22,552 bases of DNA from an uncultured Ruminococcus sp. (GTDB taxonomy: Bacteria > Bacillota > Clostridia > Oscillospirales > CAG-272): positions 1 to 22,552 of the forward strand of contig CADBTH010000092.1 of NCBI GenBank assembly GCA_902797495.1, read 5' to 3'. A program made the position numbers and the translations under genes. Shown in pieces: positions 7,974 to 14,062 of the stretch. The first letter of the stretch is position 1. Every line of letters begins with the position of its first letter. Under the pieces are notes generated by a model. The model saw nothing but the letters and a program-made list of their open reading frames with translations, did no database searches and was not told the DNA's origin.

Positions 7974-8401
7974 TTCGCCGCCCCTTTTGCGGGAGCGGGC
8001 CCGCCGGGAGTGATGATCGGCACCTGACCGGACGCCGAGGTTATCTGTGAGACAAGCATCGAGGTGCGCGACATGAGGTTTGTGAGTATGTGCGGACAGC
8101 CGATCTTGAACTCGCCCGCGATATCGATATTCTTCCACATGATCTCGTCGTAATAAACGGGGTTGAATCTCATCATAACGCCGAACGTGACGGAGAGGAA
8201 GAACATTCCCTCCGGCTCGAAAGAGAGCGTGCGGTTGAACGTCACCTTGACTCCGACCTTGTCGATGAGCTGAGCGACGATGGTGTCCTTGCAGTTGAGC
8301 TTGACCTCGCCCGTCGCCTTCTCGAGCTTTACGACCTCGTAGTTGAGGTTGTCGAGAAAGATCTGATGCTCGTGGAGAAAATATCTGTTGAAATCTATCA
8401 T
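7970..8401 (-). CDS. Small SecB-like protein upstream of recG
   Basis: This 143-aa protein has no signal peptide or membrane helix. The middle is rich in predicted beta strands (VKVTFNRTLSFEPEGMFFLS, then VTFGVMMRFN). The end reads CPHILTNLMSRTSMLVSQIT followed by SASGQVPIITP. That last block resembles the SecB C-terminal pattern (a hydrophobic residue and Pro, a helix with Ser and Thr, then a Pro-rich strand), so a SecB fold is inferred: a chaperone that keeps secretory precursors unfolded. The match is by eye and not certain; an uncharacterised clostridial family of the same length is the alternative. A GGAGG site lies seven bases before ATG 8401. The stop overlaps the recG start, making it first gene of a two-gene operon. 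Confidence 0.5.
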   Translation of the reverse strand: MIDFNRYFLHEHQIFLDNLNYEVVKLEKATGEVKLNCKDTIVAQLIDKVGVKVTFNRTLSFEPEGMFFLSVTFGVMMRFNPVYYDEIMWKNIDIAGEFKIGCPHILTNLMSRTSMLVSQITSASGQVPIITPGGPAPAKGAAK

Positions 8402-8441
8402 TTTAACGCCTCCGTTTTTTGCACATTCTTATTAATTATAT

Positions 8442-8470
8442 ATTTTACCACATCGCGCCGTCCTTTTCAA
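8442..8470 (-). promoter_or_regulatory. Promoter for the SecB-like/recG operon
   Basis: On the minus strand, TTGAAA (8465-8470) and TAAAAT (8442-8447) are 17 bases apart. A TATAAT-like box also occurs at 8435-8440 but has no -35 partner. It lies 41 bases before the start codon. Confidence 0.6.
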
Positions 8471-8479
8471 GGGCGCGAT
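8452..8479. promoter_or_regulatory. Inverted repeat flanking the -35 box, candidate operator
   Basis: ATCGCGCC (8452-8459) and GGCGCGAT (8472-8479) are perfect inverted 8-mers separated by 12 bases, so their centres are 20 bp apart (two helical turns). They bracket the -35 box of the leftward promoter and lie 18 bases before the rightward promoter. It could also form an RNA hairpin, but no gene is known to be transcribed through it. Confidence 0.5.
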
Positions 8480-8497
8480 ATTTATTTCGTCACTTTG

Positions 8498-8526
8498 TTG
8501 CAAAAGATCGTAAGATATGGTAGAAT
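8498..8526 (+). promoter_or_regulatory. Promoter for the ppiC/hydrolase operon
   Basis: TTGCAA (8498-8503) and TAGAAT (8521-8526) are 17 bases apart, 29 bases before the ATG at 8556. Confidence 0.68.
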
Positions 8527-8555
8527 ATAAAGGAAACAAAATTTCGGAGGATACT

Positions 8556-9302
8556 ATGGCAGAAGGAAGAATACTCGCGACAGTCGCGGGAGAAGCGATA
8601 ACGGAAGCGGACGTTGAGGAAATGCTCGCGTCTATGGGGCAGAACGCCGCAGTTTACGACAACCCGAAAGGACGCGCCGTCATACTCGAGCAGCTCATCA
8701 ACCGCAAGCTGATACTTCTCGACGCGAAGCGCAATCTCTTCGAGCGCGACGCCGCGTTCAAGGAAGAGCTCGCCCGCGTGAAGGACGAACTTCTCTATAA
8801 CTACGCGATACAGAAAGCAGTCGCCGGTACGAGAGTGACCGACGACGAGGTAAAGAGCTTTTACGAGGAACACAAATCAGACCTCGTCTCGCAGGAGACG
8901 ATCGACGTCTCCCACATACTCGTCGAGGACGAGGACAGATGCGCAGATATAAAAAAAGAGATCGAGTCAGGCTCGATCACGTTCGAGAAAGCGGCGGCGA
9001 AATACAGCACCTGCCCGTCGAGAGAAGCGGGCGGCTCGCTCGGTGAAGCGGCGAGAGGACAGTTCGTCCCCGAATTCGAGGAGGCGGCGTTCTCAGCAGA
9101 GCCCGGAACGCTTGTCGGCCCTGTAAAGACACAGTTCGGATACCACATAATAAGAGTCAACTCGAAGAACGCCGCGGCGGAGATGAAGTTCGACGACGTC
9201 AAGGAGCAGATCCGTGTGAGCGTCTTGCAGGACAAGCAGCAGAAGGCGTATCAGAGCAAGGTGCGCCAGCTTATGATAATGTACCCGGTAGACAAATTCT
9301 GA
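8556..9302 (+). CDS. Cytoplasmic parvulin-type peptidylprolyl isomerase (PpiC/SurA family)
   Basis: This protein is predicted to catalyse cis-trans isomerisation of prolyl bonds and to act as a foldase. The start is ATG 8556, with CGGAGG five bases before it; an in-frame ATG at 8517 lies upstream of the promoter's -10 box and is rejected. The 248-aa product has an N-terminal SurA-like helical region (GEAITEADVEEML, then LEQLINRKLILLDAKR). The parvulin domain at about 114-203 reads VSHILVEDED, FEKAAAKYSTCPSREAGGSL, GQFVPEFEEAAF and VKTQFGYHIIRV. There is no signal peptide or lipobox, unlike PrsA, so it should stay in the cytoplasm. It lies 16 bases before a hydrolase gene in the same orientation, probably one operon. 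Confidence 0.9.
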   Translation: MAEGRILATVAGEAITEADVEEMLASMGQNAAVYDNPKGRAVILEQLINRKLILLDAKRNLFERDAAFKEELARVKDELLYNYAIQKAVAGTRVTDDEVKSFYEEHKSDLVSQETIDVSHILVEDEDRCADIKKEIESGSITFEKAAAKYSTCPSREAGGSLGEAARGQFVPEFEEAAFSAEPGTLVGPVKTQFGYHIIRVNSKNAAAEMKFDDVKEQIRVSVLQDKQQKAYQSKVRQLMIMYPVDKF

Positions 9303-9318
9303 TTATAAGGAGTTCGCT

Positions 9319-10236
9319 ATGCAGGAATTCAAAAAGTACGTCAAAGAGATACCCTCCGTCGACGGAGTCCACACTCTCAGGGTGAGAGTATTCGAGCCGG
9401 AAGGAGAGATCAAAGGTCTCTTCCACGTCGTCCACGGAATGACGGAACACCTCGACCGGGAGGGATACGTCACGTTCATGTCGACGCTCGCGGGTAACGG
9501 TTACCTCGCCTTCGGCTACAACCATATCGGCCACGGAGACACCGCAAGGGACGACTCCGAGCTCGGCTTCATCGCTCACAAGGACGGCTGGAAATACCTC
9601 GTCGGCGACGTCGCGAACGCGGAGCGATCCGTCAGGGAGGAACACCCCGGACTTCCGCTTTACCTGCTCGGACACAGTATGGGCTCGTTCATCGTCCGCC
9701 TCGCGGCAAAAGATGCGAAGCCCGACAAACTGATCGTCATGGGCACGGGCGGACCGAACCCCGCCGCCGGAGCGGGTATCGCGCTCGCCGGCCTCATCAA
9801 AACGTTCCGCGGAGAACGTCATATCTCTCCGTTTATCGAAAACACCGCGTTCGGCAAGTACAACGAACGCTTCGACAAAACGAGAAAATACGACTGGCTC
9901 TCCAAGGACCACCACGTCCAGGACGTGTACGCCGCGGACAAATACTGCACCTTCCACTTCACGGTCAGCGCGATGCGCGACCTCGTCGTGATGAATAAGA
10001 AGTGCAACGAGAAGACCTGGTTCACGTCGTTCGATAAAAAGCTCCCCGTCCTCCTCGTCTCGGGCTCCGACGACCCCGTAGGCGACTACGGCAAAGGAGT
10101 TACGACAGTATACGAAGGACTCAAAGCCGCAGGCTGCAACGTAAAGATGAAACTCTACGAAAACTGCCGTCACGAGATCCTCAACGAGACCTGCCGCGAG
10201 GAAGTGACGAACGATATTCTGGACTTCATCAAATAA
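9319..10236 (+). CDS. Alpha/beta hydrolase, monoacylglycerol-lipase-like (serine aminopeptidase S33 fold)
   Basis: This is a predicted cytoplasmic serine hydrolase of 305 aa. The fold opens with the oxyanion segment HVVHGMTEHLDREGY. The nucleophile elbow is GHSMG (Ser120), the acid is Asp251 or Asp252 in VSGSDDPVG, and the catalytic His285 is in YENCRHEILNE. The motif set HGMTEH plus YNHIGHGDT plus GHSMG is that of monoacylglycerol lipases and lysophospholipases, so the substrate is probably a fatty-acid monoester, but this cannot be proved from sequence. AAGGAG lies eight bases before ATG. It follows ppiC by 16 bases. It has no signal peptide. Confidence 0.88.
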   Translation: MQEFKKYVKEIPSVDGVHTLRVRVFEPEGEIKGLFHVVHGMTEHLDREGYVTFMSTLAGNGYLAFGYNHIGHGDTARDDSELGFIAHKDGWKYLVGDVANAERSVREEHPGLPLYLLGHSMGSFIVRLAAKDAKPDKLIVMGTGGPNPAAGAGIALAGLIKTFRGERHISPFIENTAFGKYNERFDKTRKYDWLSKDHHVQDVYAADKYCTFHFTVSAMRDLVVMNKKCNEKTWFTSFDKKLPVLLVSGSDDPVGDYGKGVTTVYEGLKAAGCNVKMKLYENCRHEILNETCREEVTNDILDFIK

Positions 10237-10244
10237 TAAAAATC

Positions 10245-10305
10245 CCCCCTTCAAAAGTTTTGAAAGGGAGCGCGAGGGGAAACTTTTTCAAAAGTTTCCC
10301 CTCGC
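10245..10305. repeat. Palindromic repeat, copy 3 (inverted), likely bidirectional terminator
   Basis: This is the same bipartite element in the opposite orientation. Half 2 is CCTTCAAAA-G-TTTTGAAAGG (10248-10268, one-base bulge). Half 1 is a perfect 15-bp stem (10272-10286 with 10291-10305) closed by TTCA, with GCGAGGGG and CCCCTCGC as outer arms. It lies between two converging genes, and ATTCTTTTTATT follows on the plus strand, so it is a good terminator for the hydrolase operon and possibly also for the leftward rnf operon. Confidence 0.82.
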
Positions 10306-10312
10306 ATTCTTT

Positions 10313-10939
10313 TTATTCTAAATACCCTAACGTCTTCGCGTACTCCACGATCAGCTTCGCGGCGCCGTCGATCCCGATCTTGCTCGTCGAAACGACGAGA
10401 TTGTAGTTCTCGGCCTTGCCCCACTTGCCTCCCGTGTAGTAATTGTAGTAGCTCGAGCGTTTCTTGTCCTTCTTGGAGATGCGGTCCTTCGCCTCTCCCG
10501 CCGAAATGCCCGCGCGCTGAGTGATGCGCTCGATCCTGTCTTCGACGTCTCCCTGGACGAAGACCTTGACGAGCTTCGCGTGATCCTTCAGAATGTAGTC
10601 CGCGCACCTGCCGACGATGACGCAGTTCTCCGTCTCCGAGAGCTCGCGGATGATCTCGCTCTGAGCGATGAAGAGCGCGTCGTTTATCGGCACCGCCATG
10701 GGAGTCGTGTTCGTGTAGATCATCGAGGCGCCCATAGCGAGCGTGTAGAGCAGACTGCTCGACGCCTGCTCGTCGGCGGCTCTCAGAGCCTCTTCGCTGA
10801 TGCCGCTTTTCTTCGCCGCCATAACGATCAGATCCTGATCGTAGCAGTGAGCGCCGATAAGCTCTGCGACCTTGTGACCTACGTCGCGGCCGCCGCTTCC
10901 GTACTGTCTTTCGATCGTGATTACAAGTTTTTCAGACAT
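10313..10939 (-). CDS. Cytidylate-kinase-like P-loop protein
   Basis: This 208-aa protein belongs to the cytidylate-kinase-like family found alongside, but distinct from, the housekeeping Cmk. The start of the protein, VITIERQYGSGGRDVGHKVAE, carries the altered P-loop (RQYGSGGRD) typical of that group. It is followed by CYDQDLIVMAAKKSGIS, by CVIVGRCADYILKD in the middle, and by the lid-like segment RITQRAGISAGEAKDRISKKDKKRSSYYNYYTG. The true substrate of this family is not established to my knowledge. It lies 40 bases downstream of rnfB in the same orientation and is probably the last gene of that transcript. GAGGGTGG precedes ATG 10939. Confidence 0.85.
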   Translation of the reverse strand: MSEKLVITIERQYGSGGRDVGHKVAELIGAHCYDQDLIVMAAKKSGISEEALRAADEQASSSLLYTLAMGASMIYTNTTPMAVPINDALFIAQSEIIRELSETENCVIVGRCADYILKDHAKLVKVFVQGDVEDRIERITQRAGISAGEAKDRISKKDKKRSSYYNYYTGGKWGKAENYNLVVSTSKIGIDGAAKLIVEYAKTLGYLE

Positions 10940-10953
10940 ATATCCACCCTCTC

Positions 10954-10974
10954 GCGGCTTCGCCGCATTTTTTT
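10954..10974 (+). other. GC hairpin with T-tract, oriented against the rnf operon
   Basis: GCGGC (10954-10958) and GCCGC (10962-10966) form a short stem, followed on the plus strand by A and seven T. In the direction of rnf transcription the T-run comes before the hairpin, so it is not an intrinsic terminator for rnfB. It could stop antisense transcription entering rnfB. Confidence 0.5.
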
Positions 10975-10979
10975 GTTTG

Positions 10980-11804
10980 TCAGAGTCTCGATATCATGAT
11001 CCCCTCTCTGCCGAGGCGGGAGGCGGACCAGATGATCTTTCTCGGACACTTCTCTATGCACGCGTCGCACGCGATGCACTTCTCATAGTTGATGCGGGCG
11101 ACGTGGTTTTCGACGACGATAGCCTCCGCGGGACAGTTTCTCGCGCAGATGCCGCAGCCGATGCATCCCATATCGCATATCTTTCTCGTCATCGCGCCGT
11201 CGGACCTCGACTTGCAGCCGACCCAGTGGCGGCTGTCGTAAGGTATCAGCTCGATGATGCCCTTCGGGCAGGAGGCGACGCAAACGCCGCATCCGCGGCA
11301 TCTCGCGTAGTCTACCGCCGCGACTCCGTTCTCGACGGTTATCGCGTCGAAGGGGCACGCCTCAACGCACGTTCCGAGACCTATGCACCCGTTCGGGCAC
11401 ATCTTGTCGCCTCCGCCTATCGCGGCGGCGGCGCGGCAGTCGGAAATGCCCGCGTAGTCCATCTTCTTGGCGGAGCATTCGGTTGTGCCGGAGCACATGA
11501 CCTGCGCCCTCATGCGGACTGCCTTCTCGGCTGTAACGCCCATAATTTCCGCGATCTTGACGGCGACTTCGTTACCGCCGACCGTGCAGGAATTCGTTTT
11601 CGCCTCGCCCTTCGAGATCGCCTCGGCGAGCGCGTCGCATCCCGCGTATCCGCATCCGCCGCAGTTCGCGCCGGGCAGACACTCTTTTATTTGTTCGTAT
11701 TTTTCCTCATGTTCCACGCGGAAGACCTTCGAGGCTATCGCGAGGAGCACGCCTATCGCCGCGCCGAGTACGAGGAATATCAGAAAAGCTGTTAAAATTT
11801 CCAT
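10980..11804 (-). CDS. rnfB: Rnf complex subunit RnfB (polyferredoxin electron entry)
   Basis: RnfB accepts electrons from reduced ferredoxin on the cytoplasmic face. The 274-aa product has an N-terminal membrane helix (about 4-24). The RnfB-specific cluster motif follows: C42, C48, C51, C56 in ECLPGANCGGCGYAGC. Four ferredoxin-type 4Fe-4S motifs come next: C136/C140/C146/C150, C169/C172/C175/C179, C214/C217/C220/C224 and C243/C246/C249/C253. This is the longer clostridial form, compared with roughly 190 aa in enterobacteria. GGAGGT directly after the rnfA stop precedes ATG 11804; the gap is 11 bases. It is the final rnf gene of the operon. Confidence 0.96.
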   Translation of the reverse strand: MEILTAFLIFLVLGAAIGVLLAIASKVFRVEHEEKYEQIKECLPGANCGGCGYAGCDALAEAISKGEAKTNSCTVGGNEVAVKIAEIMGVTAEKAVRMRAQVMCSGTTECSAKKMDYAGISDCRAAAAIGGGDKMCPNGCIGLGTCVEACPFDAITVENGVAAVDYARCRGCGVCVASCPKGIIELIPYDSRHWVGCKSRSDGAMTRKICDMGCIGCGICARNCPAEAIVVENHVARINYEKCIACDACIEKCPRKIIWSASRLGREGIMISRL

Positions 11805-11815
11805 CCCGCACCTCC

Positions 11816-12394
11816 TCAGAAACTGAATCCGGAGAAGCCGGAGAACGCCATCGCAAGAAGACCCGCCGCGATGAGAACGAGGGGCATTCCCTTAAACGCT
11901 CTCGGGGGATCGGCGTACTTCATCTTCTCTCTTGCTCCGGAGAAGATGAGGATCGCCATCGTGAAGCCGATCGCCGCGGAGAAGCCGAACACAACGCTCT
12001 CGACGAAGGTGTAGCCCTTCTGAATGTTAGTGAGAGCCGCGCCGAGCACCGCGCAGTTCGTGGTGATCAGCGGCAGATAAATACCGAGCGCCGAATAGAG
12101 CGACGGTACGTACTTCTTTAAGAACATCTCTATGAACTGAACGAGCGCCGCGATAACGAGGATGAAAGCGACGGTCTTCAGATACTCAAGTCCGAGAGGA
12201 ACGAGAGCGTAGTGGTAAACGAGGTAGGTCGCCGCGCTCGACAGAGTCATGACGAACGTGACGGACATACCCATACCGAGCGCCGTCGACGGCTTGTCGG
12301 AGACTCCGAGGAACGGACAGATGCCGTAGAATCTTGAGAAGATGAAGTTCTCGGTGATTATCGCCGCGAACATTATGAGGAGTATTTTAGTCAT
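11816..12394 (-). CDS. rnfA: Rnf complex membrane subunit RnfA
   Basis: This is an integral membrane subunit of the ferredoxin:NAD+ oxidoreductase, 192 aa and normal in length, with six predicted helices. Cys26 (FYGICPFLGVSDKPSTALGM) and Cys114 (PLITTNCAVLGAAL) match the half-helix cysteines that, with those of RnfE, ligate a 2Fe-2S cluster in the membrane core of Rnf/Nqr. The start ATG overlaps the rnfE stop by ATGA, and its ribosome site GAGGAGGA lies inside the codons for the acidic RnfE tail. Translation of the two is therefore likely coupled. Confidence 0.96.
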   Translation of the reverse strand: MTKILLIMFAAIITENFIFSRFYGICPFLGVSDKPSTALGMGMSVTFVMTLSSAATYLVYHYALVPLGLEYLKTVAFILVIAALVQFIEMFLKKYVPSLYSALGIYLPLITTNCAVLGAALTNIQKGYTFVESVVFGFSAAIGFTMAILIFSGAREKMKYADPPRAFKGMPLVLIAAGLLAMAFSGFSGFSF

Positions 12395-13161
12395 TCTTCG
12401 CCGTCCTCCTCTTCTTCGTTCTCTTCGCCTTCGTATCCGTCGCGGTCTTCGTCATAGTAGTCGTCTTCTTCATCGTCGAGACGGACGGTGTCGTAGTAGT
12501 CGCTCTGCCCCGTTTCCGCGTGGATCTCGCCGACTCTCATCTCCTCCTCGCGGTCGGCGATCCTGTTTCTTATCGCCTTATACGCCGCGACGATGAACGC
12601 CAGCGTGAAGAACGCTCCTGCGGGAGCGATAAAGATTATCGCGGGCTTTCCGATCAGGGATATGCCGCCCGTGCCGTCCGAGGACGCGAACACCTTGCCC
12701 GTTCCGAGCAGTTCCCTGATGAAGCCGATCACCGTCAGCGCGCAGGTGAATCCCGCGCCCATCGCGAGTCCGTCGACGACGGATGCGAGAGGAGGATTCT
12801 TCGATGCGAACGCCTCGGCGCGCGCAAGGATGATACAGTTGACGACTATCAGCGGTATGAAGAGTCCGAGAGACGCCGATATCGCGGGGAAATACGCCTT
12901 GAGGAGCAATTCGACCGCGGTGACGAAACCGGATATGACCACTATAAACGCCGCGATACGCACCTGCGGCGGTATTATCTTTCTGAGAAGAGATATGAAA
13001 AGGTTCGAGAACGTCAGGACCACTATGACAGCGACGCCCATTCCGAGCGCGTTCACGACGGAGGTCGTGACGGCGAGGGTCGGGCACATACCGATCAGCT
13101 GAACGAGAGTCGGGTTGTTGTCGAGCAGTCCGTCTTTGAGTATCTTTTTATACGATATCAT
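12391..13161 (-). CDS. rnfE: Rnf complex membrane subunit RnfE with acidic C-terminal tail
   Basis: RnfE is the pseudo-symmetric partner of RnfA in the membrane. Cys26 in QLIGMCPTLAVTTSVVNALG and Cys109 in PLIVVNCIILARAEAF are the expected cluster ligands. The membrane body ends near residue 200 (AAYKAIRNRIADREEEM). A tail of about 48 residues follows; in its last 28 residues, 20 are Asp or Glu. I do not know this tail from standard RnfE (about 200-230 aa), and the full length here is 256 aa. AGGAGG lies nine bases before ATG 13161, and rnfG ends 16 bases upstream. Confidence 0.95.
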   Translation of the reverse strand: MISYKKILKDGLLDNNPTLVQLIGMCPTLAVTTSVVNALGMGVAVIVVLTFSNLFISLLRKIIPPQVRIAAFIVVISGFVTAVELLLKAYFPAISASLGLFIPLIVVNCIILARAEAFASKNPPLASVVDGLAMGAGFTCALTVIGFIRELLGTGKVFASSDGTGGISLIGKPAIIFIAPAGAFFTLAFIVAAYKAIRNRIADREEEMRVGEIHAETGQSDYYDTVRLDDEEDDYYDEDRDGYEGEENEEEEDGEE

Positions 13162-13177
13162 ACTGCAAAACCTCCTC

Positions 13178-14062
13178 TCACGCGCCGGTCGTCACGGGGT
13201 TTCCGAACTCGTCCGTCTCGGCGGTCGTAGTGTCGGTCGTCTCGTGTTCCTGATAATAACCCGTCGTGTCAACGGTCTCAACGTACATATTGTCCGAGGG
13301 GTTGTTCTCCCCTACGCCGTAGCCTCCGACCGCGTACGGGTCGATATAGGTCTCCGGCTGAGTCTCGGGAGCTGCGGTCGTTTCTGGCGCGGCAGTCGTT
13401 TCGGGCGCGGCAGTCGTTTCCGGCTCCGCCGTCGTATCCTCGCTCTCAGATCCGTCCTCCGTCCCGTCGTCAGGAACGACGGAGACGACAGACAGTCCCG
13501 CGTTCGCCGCGGCGGCGTTAAAATCGAATTCTGCAAAGATCGCCGCGTTCACGCCCTCCATGACGGCTCTCGAGCTGATGGAAGCGCCGGATATCGCGTC
13601 CGCGCCGTTTCCGGGCTCGAAAGGACCGCTCTTCCCTGCGAACTGGGGCAGGAAGTGCTCGTCCGACTTGACCCTGCTTCCGACGCCGGGGGTCTCGGAC
13701 ATCGAGATTATCTCGACTCCCCTGACGCTCCTGTCGGGAGCGACTCCGACGAGCATCTCTATCTCGCCGCCGTAGCCCTGAGGCTTCACGCTCACGCAGT
13801 AGCCGGGAGTCGCACCGTCCTTCGATACGAGCATGATCTCGGGGTCGGTGCCGTCCACGGGAACGACTCCGTCGACCTCTCCGAAAATGCGGCTCACCGC
13901 GAGGAGCTTTTCGTTGTTTACGTTTTCCGCTATCTTGTCTTTCGTAACGGCGTTGACCGCCGCGAGCATCAGAGCGACTACCGAACAGATCAGAGTGAGG
14001 ACTCCGGCGATCTTCAGAACGTACGCCGCCGTGCTCTTTTCAGCTGCGTTATTTTTTGACAT
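13178..14062 (-). CDS. rnfG: Rnf complex subunit RnfG (covalent-FMN protein) with long Thr/Glu-rich tail
   Basis: RnfG carries a covalently bound FMN on the outer face and passes electrons within the complex. ATG 14062 is chosen because GGAGG lies eight bases before it; the GTG at 14071 overlaps that ribosome site. The product is 294 aa. A membrane helix at about 14-37 is followed by the FMN-binding domain (about 75-178). The flavinylation motif reads DAISGAS (Asp155 to Ser161), with Ser where Thr is usual. After about residue 195 comes a roughly 100-residue extension rich in Thr, Glu, Pro and Tyr, including three PETTAA repeats. The start overlaps rnfD by 14 bases. Confidence 0.93.
   Translation of the reverse strand: MSKNNAAEKSTAAYVLKIAGVLTLICSVVALMLAAVNAVTKDKIAENVNNEKLLAVSRIFGEVDGVVPVDGTDPEIMLVSKDGATPGYCVSVKPQGYGGEIEMLVGVAPDRSVRGVEIISMSETPGVGSRVKSDEHFLPQFAGKSGPFEPGNGADAISGASISSRAVMEGVNAAIFAEFDFNAAAANAGLSVVSVVPDDGTEDGSESEDTTAEPETTAAPETTAAPETTAAPETQPETYIDPYAVGGYGVGENNPSDNMYVETVDTTGYYQEHETTDTTTAETDEFGNPVTTGA
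13371..13424 (-). repeat. Three tandem 18-base repeats inside rnfG
   Basis: Three in-frame 18-base units encode PETTAA repeats in the RnfG tail; a fourth partial unit (PET) follows. The second and third units are almost identical at the DNA level, so copy number could change by slippage. Confidence 0.8.

Noticed and set aside
7974..8138. 55-codon N-terminal extension of RecG
   Set aside because: It lies wholly within the SecB-like gene in another frame; RecG homology and the ATGA overlap place the start at 7973.
8452..8495. Plus-strand terminator at the ATCGCGCC/GGCGCGAT repeat
   Set aside because: The loop is long, the following sequence is ATTTATTTC rather than a U-tract, and no plus-strand gene precedes it; an operator is more likely.
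9271..10254. 327-codon open frame on the minus strand, opposite the hydrolase
   Set aside because: Shadow; it also runs through the intergenic repeat and lacks any family motif.
13371..13424. CRISPR-like short repeats
   Set aside because: The 18-base units are directly adjacent, in frame and encode PETTAA; there are no spacers.
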